The position numbers were made by a program, and so were the translations under genes. Positions 41,060 to 60,159 of a stretch of 64,000 nucleotides of DNA are shown here, piece by piece; within the stretch, counting starts at the first letter, position 1; each line of letters begins with the position of its first letter. The notes under the pieces are model-generated. The model saw nothing but the letters and a program-made list of their open reading frames with translations. It had not been told where the DNA came from and searched no databases. This stretch comes from Breviolum minutum Mf 1.05b.01. Lineage: Eukaryota; Sar; Dinophyceae; Suessiales; Symbiodiniaceae. Location of the stretch: positions 62,001 to 126,000 of the forward strand of contig DF239931.1 in the NCBI GenBank assembly GCA_000507305.1, in the 5' to 3' direction.

Positions 41060-41640
41060 TTTCACAAGTCCTTTTTTTTTCTATCAATTTAGGGTCCGAT
41101 CCCATTCTGTAGTGAGCATAAGTTCTCCCTTTCTGTGGTGAAAATTCAAAGGGGGATTTACTTTTAACATACACTTTCAAAAAATCGCACGGCATGGAGA
41201 CATATGCAGATATACGCAGTATAAAATGATGTATTTCATCTATTTCATGATGACTCTCATGCCTTGATATGATATATATGTAGATTGTATATGCTTGTAT
41301 ATAAATATAATGTAAACATTATGTAAACCACACCCCATATTTTGTTCATTTACCTTCATCCCCAGGTATAGCATTAGCAACTGAACTTGACTTCAAGTTT
41401 TACCTTGCTTATCTAGCTTTCGAACAACCTTGTAAATGACGGGGTGCCCTCATTGCGGAGTACAGGTCCCTTGGCGCCCTTCTCCCTTCATCAGTCTTCA
41501 CCCATCTCAACCGCGCTGGTTCCAAGTTGCTCGCAACAGCCTAGGCCAATAGTGGCGCTCCCAGGTGCTGAGCGTTTTGGTCACCGACTGCATGTAATAA
41601 AGCTGCTTTTGCATATCCAGCGCACTTGCTGAGCCCTTAA
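41060..41640. other. AT-rich stretch without a gene
   Basis: TATA-rich sequence at 41190-41330 and short frames only. I see no supportable exon. Confidence 0.4.
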
Positions 41641-41734
41641 TGGCCATGCCTGGGAGGTGCAGCCCCTGGAATAGCAATACCATTCATGATGAATTGACCG
41701 ATTCGGAGGAGGTTGCATATTCAGTCAAGAGTCA

Positions 41735-44700
41735 AGAGAAACAAAATGCGATTCTTGCCAAGTCACATCCATCTACGAAGCGGTCAATATCCACCTCATC
41801 ATTCTCATTCGCCACGATTTTGAATAGATGCTGCACATCATGAACGCTCACGCCCACGCTGGACATGTAAGCCACGATCCGAGGATTCTTCATGCAGCTC
41901 ACAAATTCATCCTTGAGCTGCGAGGAGTTCAAGTGAATTCAGGGCTTGTGGTGGGAAACCATCACTTCTGAATCGATACCCGCCATGTAGAGATTTCGTC
42001 TGGCTTCAAATCTTGGGGACATGTCACAGTTCCTTATTAACAAAATCATGTAAAGATTTCCAATCTGATGCAATCTGAATTATTCCTGCAGAGTGAGGTG
42101 TGTGTGAGGTGGTGCCCTCCTCCCTCTCAGAGGTGAGGAAGATAAAGTCATTGCTAGCAAAAAATCTTCACATGCTTTCCCTTCTACGGACTGCGTCGTG
42201 CTTTCCCGATATGCACAACACCATCTACACCTGTAGCACAAATGCTGTGCGCGAATGCCAGGCTAAGCAAATTGCAGACAAGCCTCGAACGAAATAAAGC
42301 CAGAACAGTCCTGAAGCCACATGTTTTTGGCTGTCGCTTCTCTTGTGATCGAATTCTACCCAGCTTGAGGCTGGAGGTAGAAATCCATGAAAAATCCATG
42401 AAAAAATCCTAGTTCTTGATCGCTAGTACTCCGCGATTTAGATTCTGCTTGCGTGAAGGAACATAAGGAAATGCACGTACTACTCGTCCCTCTGTTTCGC
42501 ACCTGATGTGCCTGATTCTTTCCTTTTCTTCAAAGGATAGTGGTGCATGATGATCTTTCGTCCCCCCGCACAATCCATGCAGGATCATGCAGGCATGTGG
42601 TGGCGGCTTCCCTGCTAAGATCTATTGTAGGTGCATCCTTCTTGTGCACTACCACGTGCATTGTTACAGGTTTGCTTGTTGCTGTGCATTTCTGCCGCGC
42701 TCATCACTCCAATCCTTTTTAACGAAACCTTCCACCGTGGAACCCTTATAGCCAACTTCCAACCTCCCACATTGCGTTGTTTGTTGGTCCCATCGAGACA
42801 CTAAGTCGATACAAGAGAAAAGATCTCGAAGCTCAGTGGCCTGTTCCAAGAGTTTCCTGCCAGCGGTGGGAGAGGGGGCCCAGTAAGCAAAAGCGGAAGT
42901 CAGCAGAAGATGTGATCTCTCTTGGCTTACAATTGTGCTGACTCAGGTCACCAATATCCACACCTACCTTGAATCTTTGCTCCAAATGCCAACTAAACTA
43001 ACTGTTTGCTGAATGAGTTTCTTGGACGTTCTTGGGAATCTGCCCCCATTTTTCCATTTTTAATGTGTAAGATGGAAGCCCTTTAGGGGTCTTGGGGGGT
43101 TATTACCATGCATCCCCAAGAACCTCCCGATGTCGATGTCCTTCTCTCAATCAGGATCTGCTGTTCGCGGTCCGGCATCGAAGCTGCGACGGCACGTTCT
43201 ACGAAAATTCCGGTCAAGATGTTGAAGATGGCGAATGACGAGAAAAATGTATACCTCCAAAGTGGTTGCAGGAACAAGTGCGAGAAATGGATGATTTTCC
43301 CATCAAAGACATGGGGGCCCCATGTTTCTGTTTGAAAAATTGCAGTAGGTTTTCAAAACTCTGCACAATAAGGGTGGAAGGAATCTAGGCGTGACGTCGC
43401 CCGTATCTGATATTTAGGTCCAATTGTAGAAACTTTCACATCTATTGAGATGCTGCCCGCTTCAGATCTTTCCCTTCTATATGGTTGGTCGTTTGCGTGT
43501 GGCTCTAGAGCAATGTAATGGCGCCTAACTGGAACAGCTGCCCAACAACGCCCCCACTTTCTGCCCAGCCACGCAATAAATAAGAAATGATAGAAACTTC
43601 CCAGCTGTCCCAAGATGGAATAATACAATGACCAGTCATTCCCTCCAGTCACAGCCATGTAGAGTGACAACATGGTTTTCAAGACTGACCCAAAATGCTC
43701 CATGACCTCAGCACACCAGCGCGCTGGTGGCTTACCATGGATTTAACGTCAAAGAACAACACAAGTTCTCCAAGACGCTTCAGGTCAAAACCGAAACCTT
43801 TTAGTCACCCTTCCTGGAAACCAATTTGAAAACCTTAAAATCCAAGGCTCCAAATCTTGTTGTTCCGGTGGCATACTCAAACCAATGGCTTGAATACCAT
43901 CGGCCACACCCTGAGCAAAGAGCAGAGCACCTTGGAACGAATTGCCACATCACGGACGAACAGATGACATGTCTTCTTGCGGTCAGGCCACTCACAAAGA
44001 CGATGAAAATCAGCAGGACCAAACTCCAAAACATGGCTGCCAAACATGCTCGAAAGCTCTCCATCATCATGTTGAGCTCCTCAGTTGAAAACAAAGCCAA
44101 AATCAAAACAAAGGTTCGACCATCGAACATGATCTGGCTTTCTGTCTTGCCAACCAAATAAGCGTGTTCATTTACTCTGTGTATGAGTCTACTTGGTCGA
44201 CTTGCTGGCAAAGTCGAAAATGCTGAAACGAGGTGGATGCTCAATTTTGTGCTGCTGTCTGCGGGCAAGTTTCGCGAAAGGCTGTGATGACCTTCAAACT
44301 CCTCAAGATGCGTGCGAACTTGCACAAGCGCAACACTCTCCTGCAGTGTTGGGTGGCAACGCGGGTGGCAGCTGCCAGGCATGAAAAGACGGGGGGGGAA
44401 GCGACTGGCAAAAGAGGATATGTCTTGGGGGTCTCCCTCGCATCCCTCACCAGGTTTCTCAGCCTTTTTTCACAAGTTTGCTTTCAAGCTTCAAGTAGGT
44501 CACCGTGCCGTTGGTCTCCCTGCCACTAACGACACTGAAGGCCAGCTCAGCCACGCTGATGAAGACCAGCACGAAGTCCAGGACGTTCCTTATTCAAAAA
44601 ATAACCACCTTTCAAGATCCTTTGTAAATCTATAAAAATAACTCAGTTCAGAAAGGATCCGAATCATACCCCACTAGTCACTATGCCAAGGTCAAGATTC

Positions 44701-45515
44701 CATCCGGCATTATCGTTGACGAAGAAGAAGAGCCGGTGGACAATCAGCCGCAAGGTGGTTTCTATGAAGAAGAACACCTCTGATGGATTCGAGGTCAGGA
44801 GGAATCGGAAACATGGAAAACATGGGAATTTTGAATTTAGGTTTTGAAAGACCTACAAATGTCCACCGTGTATACAGTATATCAATGATTAATAGTTTCC
44901 CAGCAAGTCATTCATCTTTCAAAAAGGTGGCCATCCCGAACGGCAGGTTGCAAAGCCTATGAAGCTTGCGAAAACAAGATGATATTAGTGGATGCGAAAC
45001 GAAAACACCCCATCTTTGAGGTGCTGATACCTCTTATCATTTCCACATCTTATGGTCATGGTTGGTTTCCTCAAAACACATACCATGAAGTGCCAGGGGT
45101 CCGTGAAGGCAAAGTCCACATACCAAAATTCTGCTGGGTTGCCTGACTGCAGCAGACCAAAACCAGCTTTTAATAACAGCTTTAAAAAACAGTCTCAATT
45201 ACCGTGATACCGTTGAATAAGTATCATGGCAACGGAAACACACCACGGCCAGTGATGTTTTTCCGTCCACAGGTGCCTTCCAAGGGATTCTTAAGACTCC
45301 AGTCCTCAGTCAAAATTCATAAAGCATCAACCGGATCAAATTGGATCAGCCACTTTTTCCTCATTCCAGGGATGAATTCAGAACCGAGTCAGATGAGTCT
45401 TCAAATCTCTGAACTTCCGCCGAGGCTCGGTAAGATAGGTGACCCACACAGCGTTAGCGAGAATTGCAAACATGGACATGTTTTGGAAGGCGCGCGAGTG
45501 CAGCAACTGAACCTA
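41735..45515 (-). CDS. Voltage-gated cation channel with EF hands (channel 1)
   Basis: Minus-strand exons in order encode an ion_trans domain: S1 about 45420-45512 (QNMSMFAILANAVWVTYLTE), S2 about 44690-44785 (EVFFFIETTLRLIVHRLFFF, NDNAGWN), S3 about 44515-44600 (VLDFVLVFISVAELAFSVVS), S4 44340-44274 (RVLRLCKFARILRSLKVITA, basic residues every third position), S5 from 44079 (ELNMMMESFRACLAAMFWSL, LLIFIVFVSGL), then LFAQGVADGIQAIGLS (about 43870-43945), pore about 43625-43715 (MLSLYMAVTGGNDW), and S6 about 43130-43275 (SSFAIFNILTGIFVERAVAA). C-terminal EF-hand segments follow at about 42785-42850 (TELRDLFSCIDL) and 41735-41932 (DEVDIDRFVDGC). Ca2+ would bind the EF hands in the cytosol. Probably single-domain; selectivity is not predictable. 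The S4/S5 junction uses a GA donor. Confidence 0.85.
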
Positions 45516-46339
45516 GGTCATTCAAATTTATATGCACCAAAATAAAAGATGAGATAATCATGAAGCAGTGTCATGCGCAACAGAAGCAAGCAACAATAAG
45601 TAAACAAGTCAGGACCGGAGACGATCATAGTGAGAGATACTTGGGGAAATAACTGGATGAAGGCCCCAATTCCAGGCCACCAAGAGTGCAACAAGGGATG
45701 CAATGGGAGACAAAGAATACTGGCCAAAGCCAGGAGACACATGAAAGGAAACAAAAGGAGACACCAATGCTGGGAGACAAATGAAAGGACAAACCCGCTG
45801 ATACCATGGCGGACACATCTATCTTCTGGTACAATGCTGTGGGGATTTGGGAGAAACACTTGCAAATCTGTAGTTGGACATTGGTTGCCCTTCGTGATCC
45901 CCACAATAAAACCAAAACAAAGAAAAGAGAAACACCTTCCTCACCAGCAGTGCCAGAAAGCAAGATAGCCATGTCTCGTAGGTTCCCGAATCCTGTGCCA
46001 CCAATCTTGATATCTCAGCAATGTATTGACAAACCAATTGCCATCCGCATAGGATCCAAACAAGGCTTGGCTCCTCGGCCAAACAGCTCAAAAAGTTGAG
46101 TGCCAAGAATGTCATCAATTCCCAAAAGTAGATATATAGAGAGAAAGGCTGGGTCAGGTTGGTTTTTTGTTGGTACAATCCTTTGAGGGATCCTGATGTT
46201 CAGCTTCCCAGCTTCCCGTCTCTCAAAGCTGAAAGATCCCACATTCAATTTCTATATGAAGGCTTCCAATTGTCTTCAAGAGTCACACAACTTTGAAACA
46301 TCACAAGAGTGGTTAAACGGTTAGACCGCACCTGAAACT

Positions 46340-46960
46340 TTTTCACTTTGAGTACTCGCACACTTCCCTTCCGGATAAATTTGGTTTCCAAGTATCGCGC
46401 CAGTAATCAAGTTCGTCTTGGGCTGACCCTCCTGCAGAATACGTCTCAAACCCATGCCGCTCTCAGTCTGCTTAGCTTGGGGCCTTAGCTCCAGTTGGTA
46501 CACGACAACAAGAAGCACTCTGAGTGGAATCAACTGATGCAAGTTTTGCTGAGCTTGGGACTCACTTCTCCACAATGACGAAATTGACAAGAAAGACTTC
46601 TCTTGCTTGGCCTTAGCCTGCAGCTGTGAGTGATCGCAGCTGTTCTACTTTGACTGATTTTGGTTGAACCAAACACCACTGATTTTTGTCAACCGATGTG
46701 AGTTGAACTCTCCTTAAAGCACTGGTTTAACAGTTTCTAATTGCTGGTATGCATAACGGCATAACGTCCAACGTCCATTTGGTTCTTGATGGCCTGCAGC
46801 TCTACTTGGAAAGAAGTCAATCAACTTCAATTCAGGCTACCTGAGGTTGAACATTTCCAGCTCCTGTAGAAGTACCTACCTGAACAAGCACATGTGCCCC
46901 GAGGCTAAACCCAATCTCCTTTGGCAAGCTGGCCTCTTCCCGTTGCGCCACATCGCCTCA
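46340..46960 (-). CDS. Possible N-terminal coiled-coil exons of channel 1
   Basis: Short minus-strand segments with heptad-like composition: about 46880-46960 (AQREEASLPKEIGFSLGAHV), about 46740-46805 (VELQAIKNQMDVGRYAVMHT), about 46590-46625 (LQAKAKQEK) and about 46400-46500 (ELRPQAKQTESGMGLRRILQ). They lie between channel 1 and the stop of the gene ending at 48312, so they plausibly form the cytosolic N terminus of channel 1. Joins not established. Confidence 0.3.
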
Positions 46961-47024
46961 AATCTCATTTAGACCCGTGGCTTTCCGGAACGTTACACAA
47001 AAAGGTCTGTGAATTGGGCATCTA

Positions 47025-47354
47025 GGCAACCTCACGTCTACCAACACAGGAATTTGACCCCCCTCCCACTCCTAGTCGTGGCAGTCAGCCCACTGTATCT
47101 AGTATGGAGAAAGATGCTTGTAAGAGATGTAATGCTTCAAAGGATGCTGATTTGTTTTATGAAGATAGGAAATATTGCATGCGATGCTTGGATAAGGAGA
47201 AAGAGAAGCATCAACGACACAGGGAGAAAAAGATTTGAATATGTTGACCAATATTACAGTATGCAGAGCATAAGGGAGCAGTGTGAAGTTTGCAAATGTA
47301 CAGGTAGAAAATGTGGATTGGCAAAACAGATACGACAAACAAACTATCAACATT
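47025..47354 (+). pseudogene. Frameshifted Cys-rich gene, AT-rich, possibly viral in origin
   Basis: Plus strand, in a locally AT-rich patch. The first half, open from a TAG near 47022, reads a Pro/Ser/Thr-rich leader, then MEKDACKRCNASKDADLFYE and KYCMRCLDKEKEKHQRHREK, and stops at a TGA near 47237. The next frame carries on without a gap as RFEYVDQYYSMQSIREQCEV and CKCTGRKCGLAKQIRQTNYQ to a TAA. The change of frame falls at a run of A's, so a one-base indel has broken one gene. Four Cys-x-x-Cys-like pairs suggest zinc binding. Strand, low GC and A/T-ending codons differ from neighbours. The layout resembles short Cys-rich proteins of large DNA viruses of protists; this is an impression, and the virus is unnamed. 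Confidence 0.5.
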
Positions 47355-47515
47355 AAAAAAAACTCTTGGGAATTGGTGGAAAAATTTCCAGACTATTATT
47401 GAATAAAATTTATCCTTGAATTTATGTTTTGAAAATCTGGATTTTGAGATTTTGGAAAATATGTTTCTTCTTATTTTCTGTGTGAAATGATCGAGTGAAA
47501 TCTATTTTTGATGTA
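47355..47515. other. AT-rich flank of the Cys-rich pseudogene
   Basis: Strongly AT-rich sequence with TTTT and AAAA words, unlike the intron background. It may mark the rest of an inserted segment. No gene. Confidence 0.4.
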
Positions 47516-47597
47516 TGTATGGTGTGCGGCGGGGCTGGTGTATGAAGGTTGGAGGAATTGGAGGACTCCTTCCTAGCTACTATTTCCATACAAGACG

Positions 47598-47910
47598 GTG
47601 TATGTATGCATGTATGAATGGCGAATGTATGTGTGCTATGTATGTATGTATGTATGTATGTATGTATGTATGTATGTATGTATGTATGTATGTATGTATG
47701 TATGTATGTAGGTAGGTAGGTATGTATGTATGTATGTATGTATGCACCTATGTCTGCGTGTATCTATTATCGATCAATCTATCTATCTTTCTATCTATCT
47801 ATGGATGTGTGTAGGATGTATGTATCTATGTATGCATCCCAAAATCTGTGCATCTACCTGACTATCCATGTGCGAATATATAAATATATATATGTATTAG
47901 TATATGTCTG
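47598..47910. repeat. GTAT and TATC tetranucleotide microsatellites
   Basis: A near-perfect (GTAT)n run fills about 47636-47740, interrupted by GGTAGGTAGG, and is followed by a (TATC)n stretch at about 47780-47803 and degenerate TATG units to about 47910. Tyr/Met/Cys/Val frames over it are artefacts. Confidence 0.95.
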
Positions 47911-48311
47911 TGTACTTGTCCGTGTATGTATGCACATGTATATATGCATGTACCTGCGTAATGTATGCCCATATCAAGAGAGAGAGAGAGAGAGTGAGTG
48001 AGGTGTTCCGCGGTCATCATCACATTTTCAAGCACTTTGTCATTGCATTGCTTTGACTTGACGACTTCACCAAACGGTGGAAAGTCTGATCTACACATCG
48101 TTGGGCAACCTTTGCCGCCAGTGGAGCCCGAGTTGCACATGCACAAAATACTTTTAAAAAAACTTCATGTCCCCATCTCTCCCCACTCATCTTGCAAAGG
48201 GTGCTCCAACAATTCAAACACATCTAATCTACAGTCTACCGTGCCTTTTAAGAAAAAGCATTCAACGGGAAAACGTCTTGATGGGCTGATTGGCCCTTTC
48301 TTTTGGGCAAA

Positions 48312-51300
48312 TCAAGACGATGTGGAGTCACTGACCGGAGCCTCATCCTTTGTCGGCTCCGGTTGCGGGGTGCTGACCGAGGAGTCCACAGGGTCGTCTC
48401 GGACGGGAAGCTCGTGTGCCATGACGTCGGTGATGCCCAGAACGTCCCGAAATGCTAAAGACCATTTCATGAAGGACCTGGTTGGCCATCATCATTGAGG
48501 AGGCGTCATTAAATAAAGAACCACTTGATCTCTGCAGATGATATACGTTCTATATTGTCTACCTTGTACATGCACAAATATTTGCGTATATAATATAGTA
48601 TACAGTGTCATATGCAAAAGTAGTTGTACACAAGAGTAGTGTACATGAATGTTTGCCTTGACTGATGTACAGGCACAGATGTGTTGTGTAAATTCACTGA
48701 TCATATTTGCAAAAAAAGGAACAACAATAAACAATAAACGTACAAAGACGGATCCAAACGTGTGGCCATGCATCACTATGTAAGGGATAGAACTGCTTCT
48801 CATCAAATTTACAAAAACAATCAGCAGACTTTTGGAAGCACGAAAGTCATTACCTACACTTCACTACAACTTGTAAAGAGATAAGAATCCACGAAAAAGG
48901 TTGCAAGTTCAACTAAATTCATTAAACTCTTCAGGAAAGTGTAAGGCACGCTTTGTCCGGGCATTTGATGGCCAAGTGCTTGACATCTGTGACCTCTGTG
49001 CCATGTACACTGAAGATACCTGAAATGATCAGTGACAGCATGGTCTCATCCAAACTCACGGGTGGAAGATCACCGTTTGGAGTTAGCTCAACTGCGACCA
49101 GCTCCCAATTCGCATCCGGTTCCTCGAACACCTCCACAACACGGCCATTTTAATAAGCGGGCTGCAAAAGGAACACAAGTTGTGTGCAATTTCATTCGTC
49201 TTTGGGGTGACCCCCACACCAACAAACAAAACTCTTCGTCGGCCGTCAACAAAGCAACTAGTTGCACCAGCATAAGCCCAAATAGCACTGTTAAAGAAAA
49301 AATAAGAAAGATATACATAAACACTGGCACCGTACTCCAGCTCACCCCAGATGCTACCCAGAAAGGCCCGTTGTCGACGACGAAAAGGATACAGAAAGGG
49401 GCACGGAGCGACGACACCCGAAACCGCCCCTATCAGCAAGTAACCCCTATAGGCTGAAGCTACCTAGAAAAAACAACTTTCCCAGCACCCGGTGTTAGAT
49501 CAAGAAATCTATGCAATTCGTGTATTTCATGCTTTCAGGAAAGTGGCGCCAACACAAATCACCACAAAACTCTCAGAGGTGTTCAGATAAAGCACCTCCA
49601 GAATCGCTGTGTCTGGCCGAGCTGTCAGAACCACGAAGCGAGGAGCTGGGACATCTTCAGTGTCGGCCACCACTGCAACACCTACAACACCAGCCGTCAG
49701 CGCCTGCGTGACACGGCCCACGCAGCGGGCAAAGGCATCTTCCAGGCGGTGTAAGCGTGAGACCAACCTTCGAGTGGTGAGCAGGGATGATGGAGCAGGG
49801 ATGACCTACGTTCAACAAAGCGCGCCTGAAAATCGAAAAAGTGTTGGGGTTGAATGATGCAACTTGAATCAGAGGGAAAGAATTGATGGATATGGATCTG
49901 AATGTGGAGATGAAACGATGAAGAAACGACAAAAGGCACATGACAAGATTCAGATGTGATACAACTTCTGGATCATCGTTATCGTATCTTATGATGAAAC
50001 TTCTAATACGATGAATGTATCACGGTTTTACATATTATAAGTATAATATGTAGATATGATATTCTCAAATGCGTGCAGTTTATGTATGATATGTACAAAC
50101 ACGGGTATGAAAATAGAAGGACGGATATGACTTATGGACCAGTTCCCAATGGCAATCAAATGCAATGAGTATATTGTGTATAGGGGTAGTGGACGGATAA
50201 AATTGAAAAGTTGCTATGAAAGCACCACCCCAGCAGCTGTTGTTGTTCGGATTCCGTTTGCTTGAACTTACTCCTTGCAACACTGGCATCTGTCAGCAAC
50301 CTTTCACGTTGTCCATCGCGAACACGTGCTTCTTCCTCCAATTTCCGCACATATTGACTCAAGAGTTTGATCTCCTTCTCCTTCACCTAACATTTTCGGG
50401 TGGCCACGAAAACAGGCTACATTGTATCTACATTGTATACATGTATAAGTTGAATTAAGTTGATATAAAACCTTGAAGGATTGAACCAGATTCAATGTGA
50501 CCAATTTTTCCAGGGATCTGCGACCCGCACCTCCATCTTCAATTTCAACTCCTTCACTTCTCTGGTTCGAAGCTCACTTTCCTTCTGCGCTGTTTGGTAG
50601 CGATCCTTCCAAAGACCTCCTTCGGCAGGAGACAATAAGGCCTTCCTTGGTGCGGCAAGGCACTAAGAACTACGTAGAGAAAGACTTCCGGAAGGATCCC
50701 TCAAAATCAAGCAGGCAGCGGGCTGGGAAGGTGGGAAAAAAGTTATATAGAATTTTGTAAGAATATCATAGAACATTAAGAATGCTCTGAAAGAAATTCC
50801 AGATTCTCCAAGGCCTCTGACACTTGCTTTAGCTTTCCTTGCAACTCCTCGATGGCACAATCCCGCTGAACCAACTCATGGTCCAACTCGGCCACATGTG
50901 CCCTTAGCGCCGACAGCTCTTCGCCTCCTACTGGAGATCCCATCGCAGATCCTTCCAACCCAGGGCTCATGTCACGATGATTTCCCCCGTTTCGCGGACT
51001 GCCCGGTGCACTGCGCAGGCTGCCCGTTGCCGGGCTGTAAGGCGAGAACGCTTCACTCCCTTCCGTTCCCTTCAATGCCCTCAGCTGCGCGGCAATCAGA
51101 GCCTGCTCTGCGCGGGCTTCTGCCATGAGCTCTGGCACAGAGGAAGCCATGGCAACTGGAATCCCACTGGATTTTTGAGAAGACGTGCCTGCGGTACCAA
51201 TGCAAACTTTTGGGGCAAGAAACAGGGTGGAATAAATTGAAGGGAGTTCACTTAATTCAACAATCTACCTTCATTCTTGGAGGAGTATAGTAGACTGCCG

Positions 51301-51810
51301 TGAAAACATACATATGGGAAAAAAACGCGGACGCCAATCTTGCAGACGCAGCGGCGGCATATGTCATTGAAGCCTTCTTCAGAGTTGAAGGCTGCGGCCT
51401 GACATGGAAAGCTGATGGCCTCCAAGGCTCATGGCACCCAGCCATTTTGCTGGTCAGGGCCGAATTTAACAAATGGGTGTACCGACCCAAGTTAGAGTCA
51501 TTCATAATTCATAACCTTCATTGATTTCTTACTACAGCGTCAGCGTTTCTCAGGTTTTGTGGAGGCCGCTAACTTTGCAAAAATTGCAAAAATTGGCCTC
51601 TGAAGCCTCAAAATTCTGAATTCCCTGCACCCAAACAAACATCTGTGGTGCATTACGCAATGTCTTGGGTCACAACAGGCTGCAATCTTATGACCGAAAA
51701 ATTCGCCCCCTCAGCTGCTTGCACCTGAGCAGCCTGTTCTCGATCAACCTCTAGGGCTTTGCATCGCGCTTGCAGCTCCGCAACTTCAATCTCATGCCTG
51801 GTAGGGTTGT
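48312..51810 (-). CDS. Coiled-coil protein gene with probable C terminus, unidentified
   Basis: Minus-strand exons: about 51680-51800 (HEIEVAELQARCKALEVDRE), 50776-51190 (MASSVPELMAEARAEQALIA, then a Ser/Pro/Gly linker, then LRAHVAELDHELVQRDCAIE), about 50525-50620 (ESELRTREVKELKLKMEV), about 50280-50386 (KEIKLLSQYVRKLEEEARVR), about 49590-49760 (RLEDAFARCVGRVTQALTAG, VVGVAVVADTEDVPAPRFVV), about 48940-49130 (EVFEEPDANWELVAVELTPN, SLDETMLSLIISGIF), and a last exon ending SVSTPQPEPTKDEAPVSDST-S at a stop at 48312-48314. Long coiled coils suggest a structural, cytoskeletal or tethering role; the C-terminal half is unlike any family I know. Two genes could be involved, since the Met at 51150 could be a start. 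Confidence 0.45.
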
Positions 51811-51889
51811 GGTACCGTGTAAGTCCCGAAGTGGCAATCCGTTTGGTAACGGGGACACCCCCTATACAGTAATTTAAACAGTCGTTCTG

Positions 51890-52640
51890 TTTCGGGAGTT
51901 ACCAGTTCTGAGAAAGGTGTTCATCCAAGGTTTTGGTGTGCCATTTTATTTGTGAGCATCCTGCCTTGCGGCCAACTTGCCCAGAAGATGCTTGAAAGAC
52001 TCTGCTTCCATGGTAGGCTTTGGGCAGTGATCTTGCAAATGTCAGATACTCAAAACCTGCAATATTGTACTCATTGGTGACGCCGTGCATGGGTATGAAA
52101 CCATTCTTCACAGTTGTGGAAGTAAGACTCCGCTACTGTACTTGATTCATGTTTTGGCGGTTTAGTCTTGGAACATGTTTCTGATGATCATGTGAAAGTC
52201 TGGCACCGAGCAAGGCTTGAACCAACCTTCCAGCAGGGCCCGAAAAAACTCTTGTGCAAGCTAGGACCCTTCGGGAATGTTGTGGTGCTTTAGCAGTATC
52301 CCACATACAGCCTTGGCAACATTCTGCCCATATGTTTTCTCCTAGAATACTACTCCGGGTGGATTAATCTCTTCAAGATTCGGGTGCACTTAGGCACGCC
52401 ACCATTCCAAACCTAGTGAGACAAGTTTGACTGGGCACAGATCACAGTCTTGGACTGGGGCAACTCCCAAGAAACTTGAAAAATGGCAGGCTGCAAGCCG
52501 CTTTCCCAGCTCGGCCAAGCAGGAAAATAAGCCTAAAAACATGTTTTCCCGACCAAAAACTCCATAACCTGGACCAAAAAAAACGTGCGGCGTTGTAACA
52601 TCCAAACGAGAGCGAAGACATAGCCCACTTGTATCTGGAA
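51890..52640 (-). pseudogene. Decayed coding block with in-frame stops
   Basis: A single minus-strand frame keeps coding-like content across about 480 bp but is cut by at least three stops: it reads CLRSRLDVTTPHVFFGPGYG, VFGRENMFLGLFSCLAELGK, then stop, VHPNLEEINPPGVVF, stop, EKTYGQNVAKAVCGILLKHH, stop, LAQEFFRALLEGWFKPCSVP, DFHMIIRNMF. Further down, at about 51960-52030, PTMEAESFKHLLGKLAARQD may be a continuation after a frame change. Continuity over three stops, without introns, suggests a processed (intron-less) copy or mobile-element remnant that has decayed. The parent protein is not recognised. Confidence 0.5.
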
Positions 52641-52649
52641 ATATGTGCT

Positions 52650-53480
52650 TTTCGATTCTATAATGCCTTTAAAAATGTAGGCATGCACCTCACAATGAAT
52701 CAACAAGTAATTTAGGCTGTTCTAGCTGCGCTTGGTGGCCTGAATTTGTAGCTGACAAGCTGCACATAGCAGCTTCTCCCTAAAGTTTCAGATGTGTGGC
52801 GCCCAGGTGGGCCATCTGCCCTTCGTCACCCTGGCCACTATTTTCAAGAGAAAAACTGATACAAATGAATGATGCCTTGTGTTTCTAGTGGTTCTAGCCC
52901 AAAGCCCTCATGAAAAGTGTCAAAGGAAATCATGAATGTCCTCAATATTTTCAGGCAGATGTATGCAGGAATGTTTTTAAAAATCAATCAGAAACAAATC
53001 ATGTTGAAAAGACATACTGTACATAGAAAAAAAATAAATCATATCCCCTGAAATTGGTCCCTGTGAATCATGACATAAATGCAAATCATAAATGAAGTAT
53101 ACTAAGTATAAATGAATGATAAAACAAAAACAAGGTGGGGGTTAGGCTGGCTTTCAGAGTCTCAATGATACCGCTGTCGTTTACAAAGAGTATTCAAACC
53201 GTAACCGCCCAGTCAAGGCCAGCGTTAATCAACCATCACTTTACGGAGCTGTTGGAAACTGAGGTGCCAAGCAATTCAATCCTAGGGATGACATGAATAC
53301 TAACGGCTTCATCTCCAGCCAAGCCTAGCACAAGCCTCATGGCTACACCATATAGGCTCTCAAGCTTCTCCGAACAAGGATATTCGCGGTTTGGCAAGGA
53401 AGAGTGTTCACTCCAGCTATGACCAACTGATCTACGTTGATTGTGATTACATCAAGCGCAGGGGTTTTTACAGGGAATTG
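52650..53480. other. Stretch without a supported gene
   Basis: AT-rich, with A runs at 53020-53110 and no open frame of note. Probably intergenic or a long intron of channel 2. Confidence 0.45.
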
Positions 53481-53589
53481 AGTGGACTCCCGAAATGACT
53501 TGGTATTTCTATTCTTTTCTCACCCCTTCAGCCTTGAGCAGGATTCCTATCACCAAACGCTGGAAAATCTGTCCCAAAACTCCCATCAT

Positions 53590-60030
<6,441 letters not shown>

Positions 60031-60049
60031 CAAGCTGGTGCACTATACC

Positions 60050-60152
60050 CAGCAGCAGCAACAGCCGCAGCAGCCGCAGCAACAACAACAACAACAACAA
60101 CAACAACACCAACACCAACACCAACACCAACAGCAGCAGCAACAACAACAGC
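60050..60152. repeat. CAG/CAA/CACCAA microsatellite beside channel 2 S1 exon
   Basis: Mixed CAGCAG, CAACAA and CACCAA units on the plus strand; TTG/CTG on the coding strand, ending just before the S1 exon of channel 2. Confidence 0.9.
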
Positions 60153-60159
60153 AAAATGC

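Noticed and set aside
47515-48001. Met-Tyr-Val-Cys repeat frames
   Set aside because: Products of the GTAT microsatellite.
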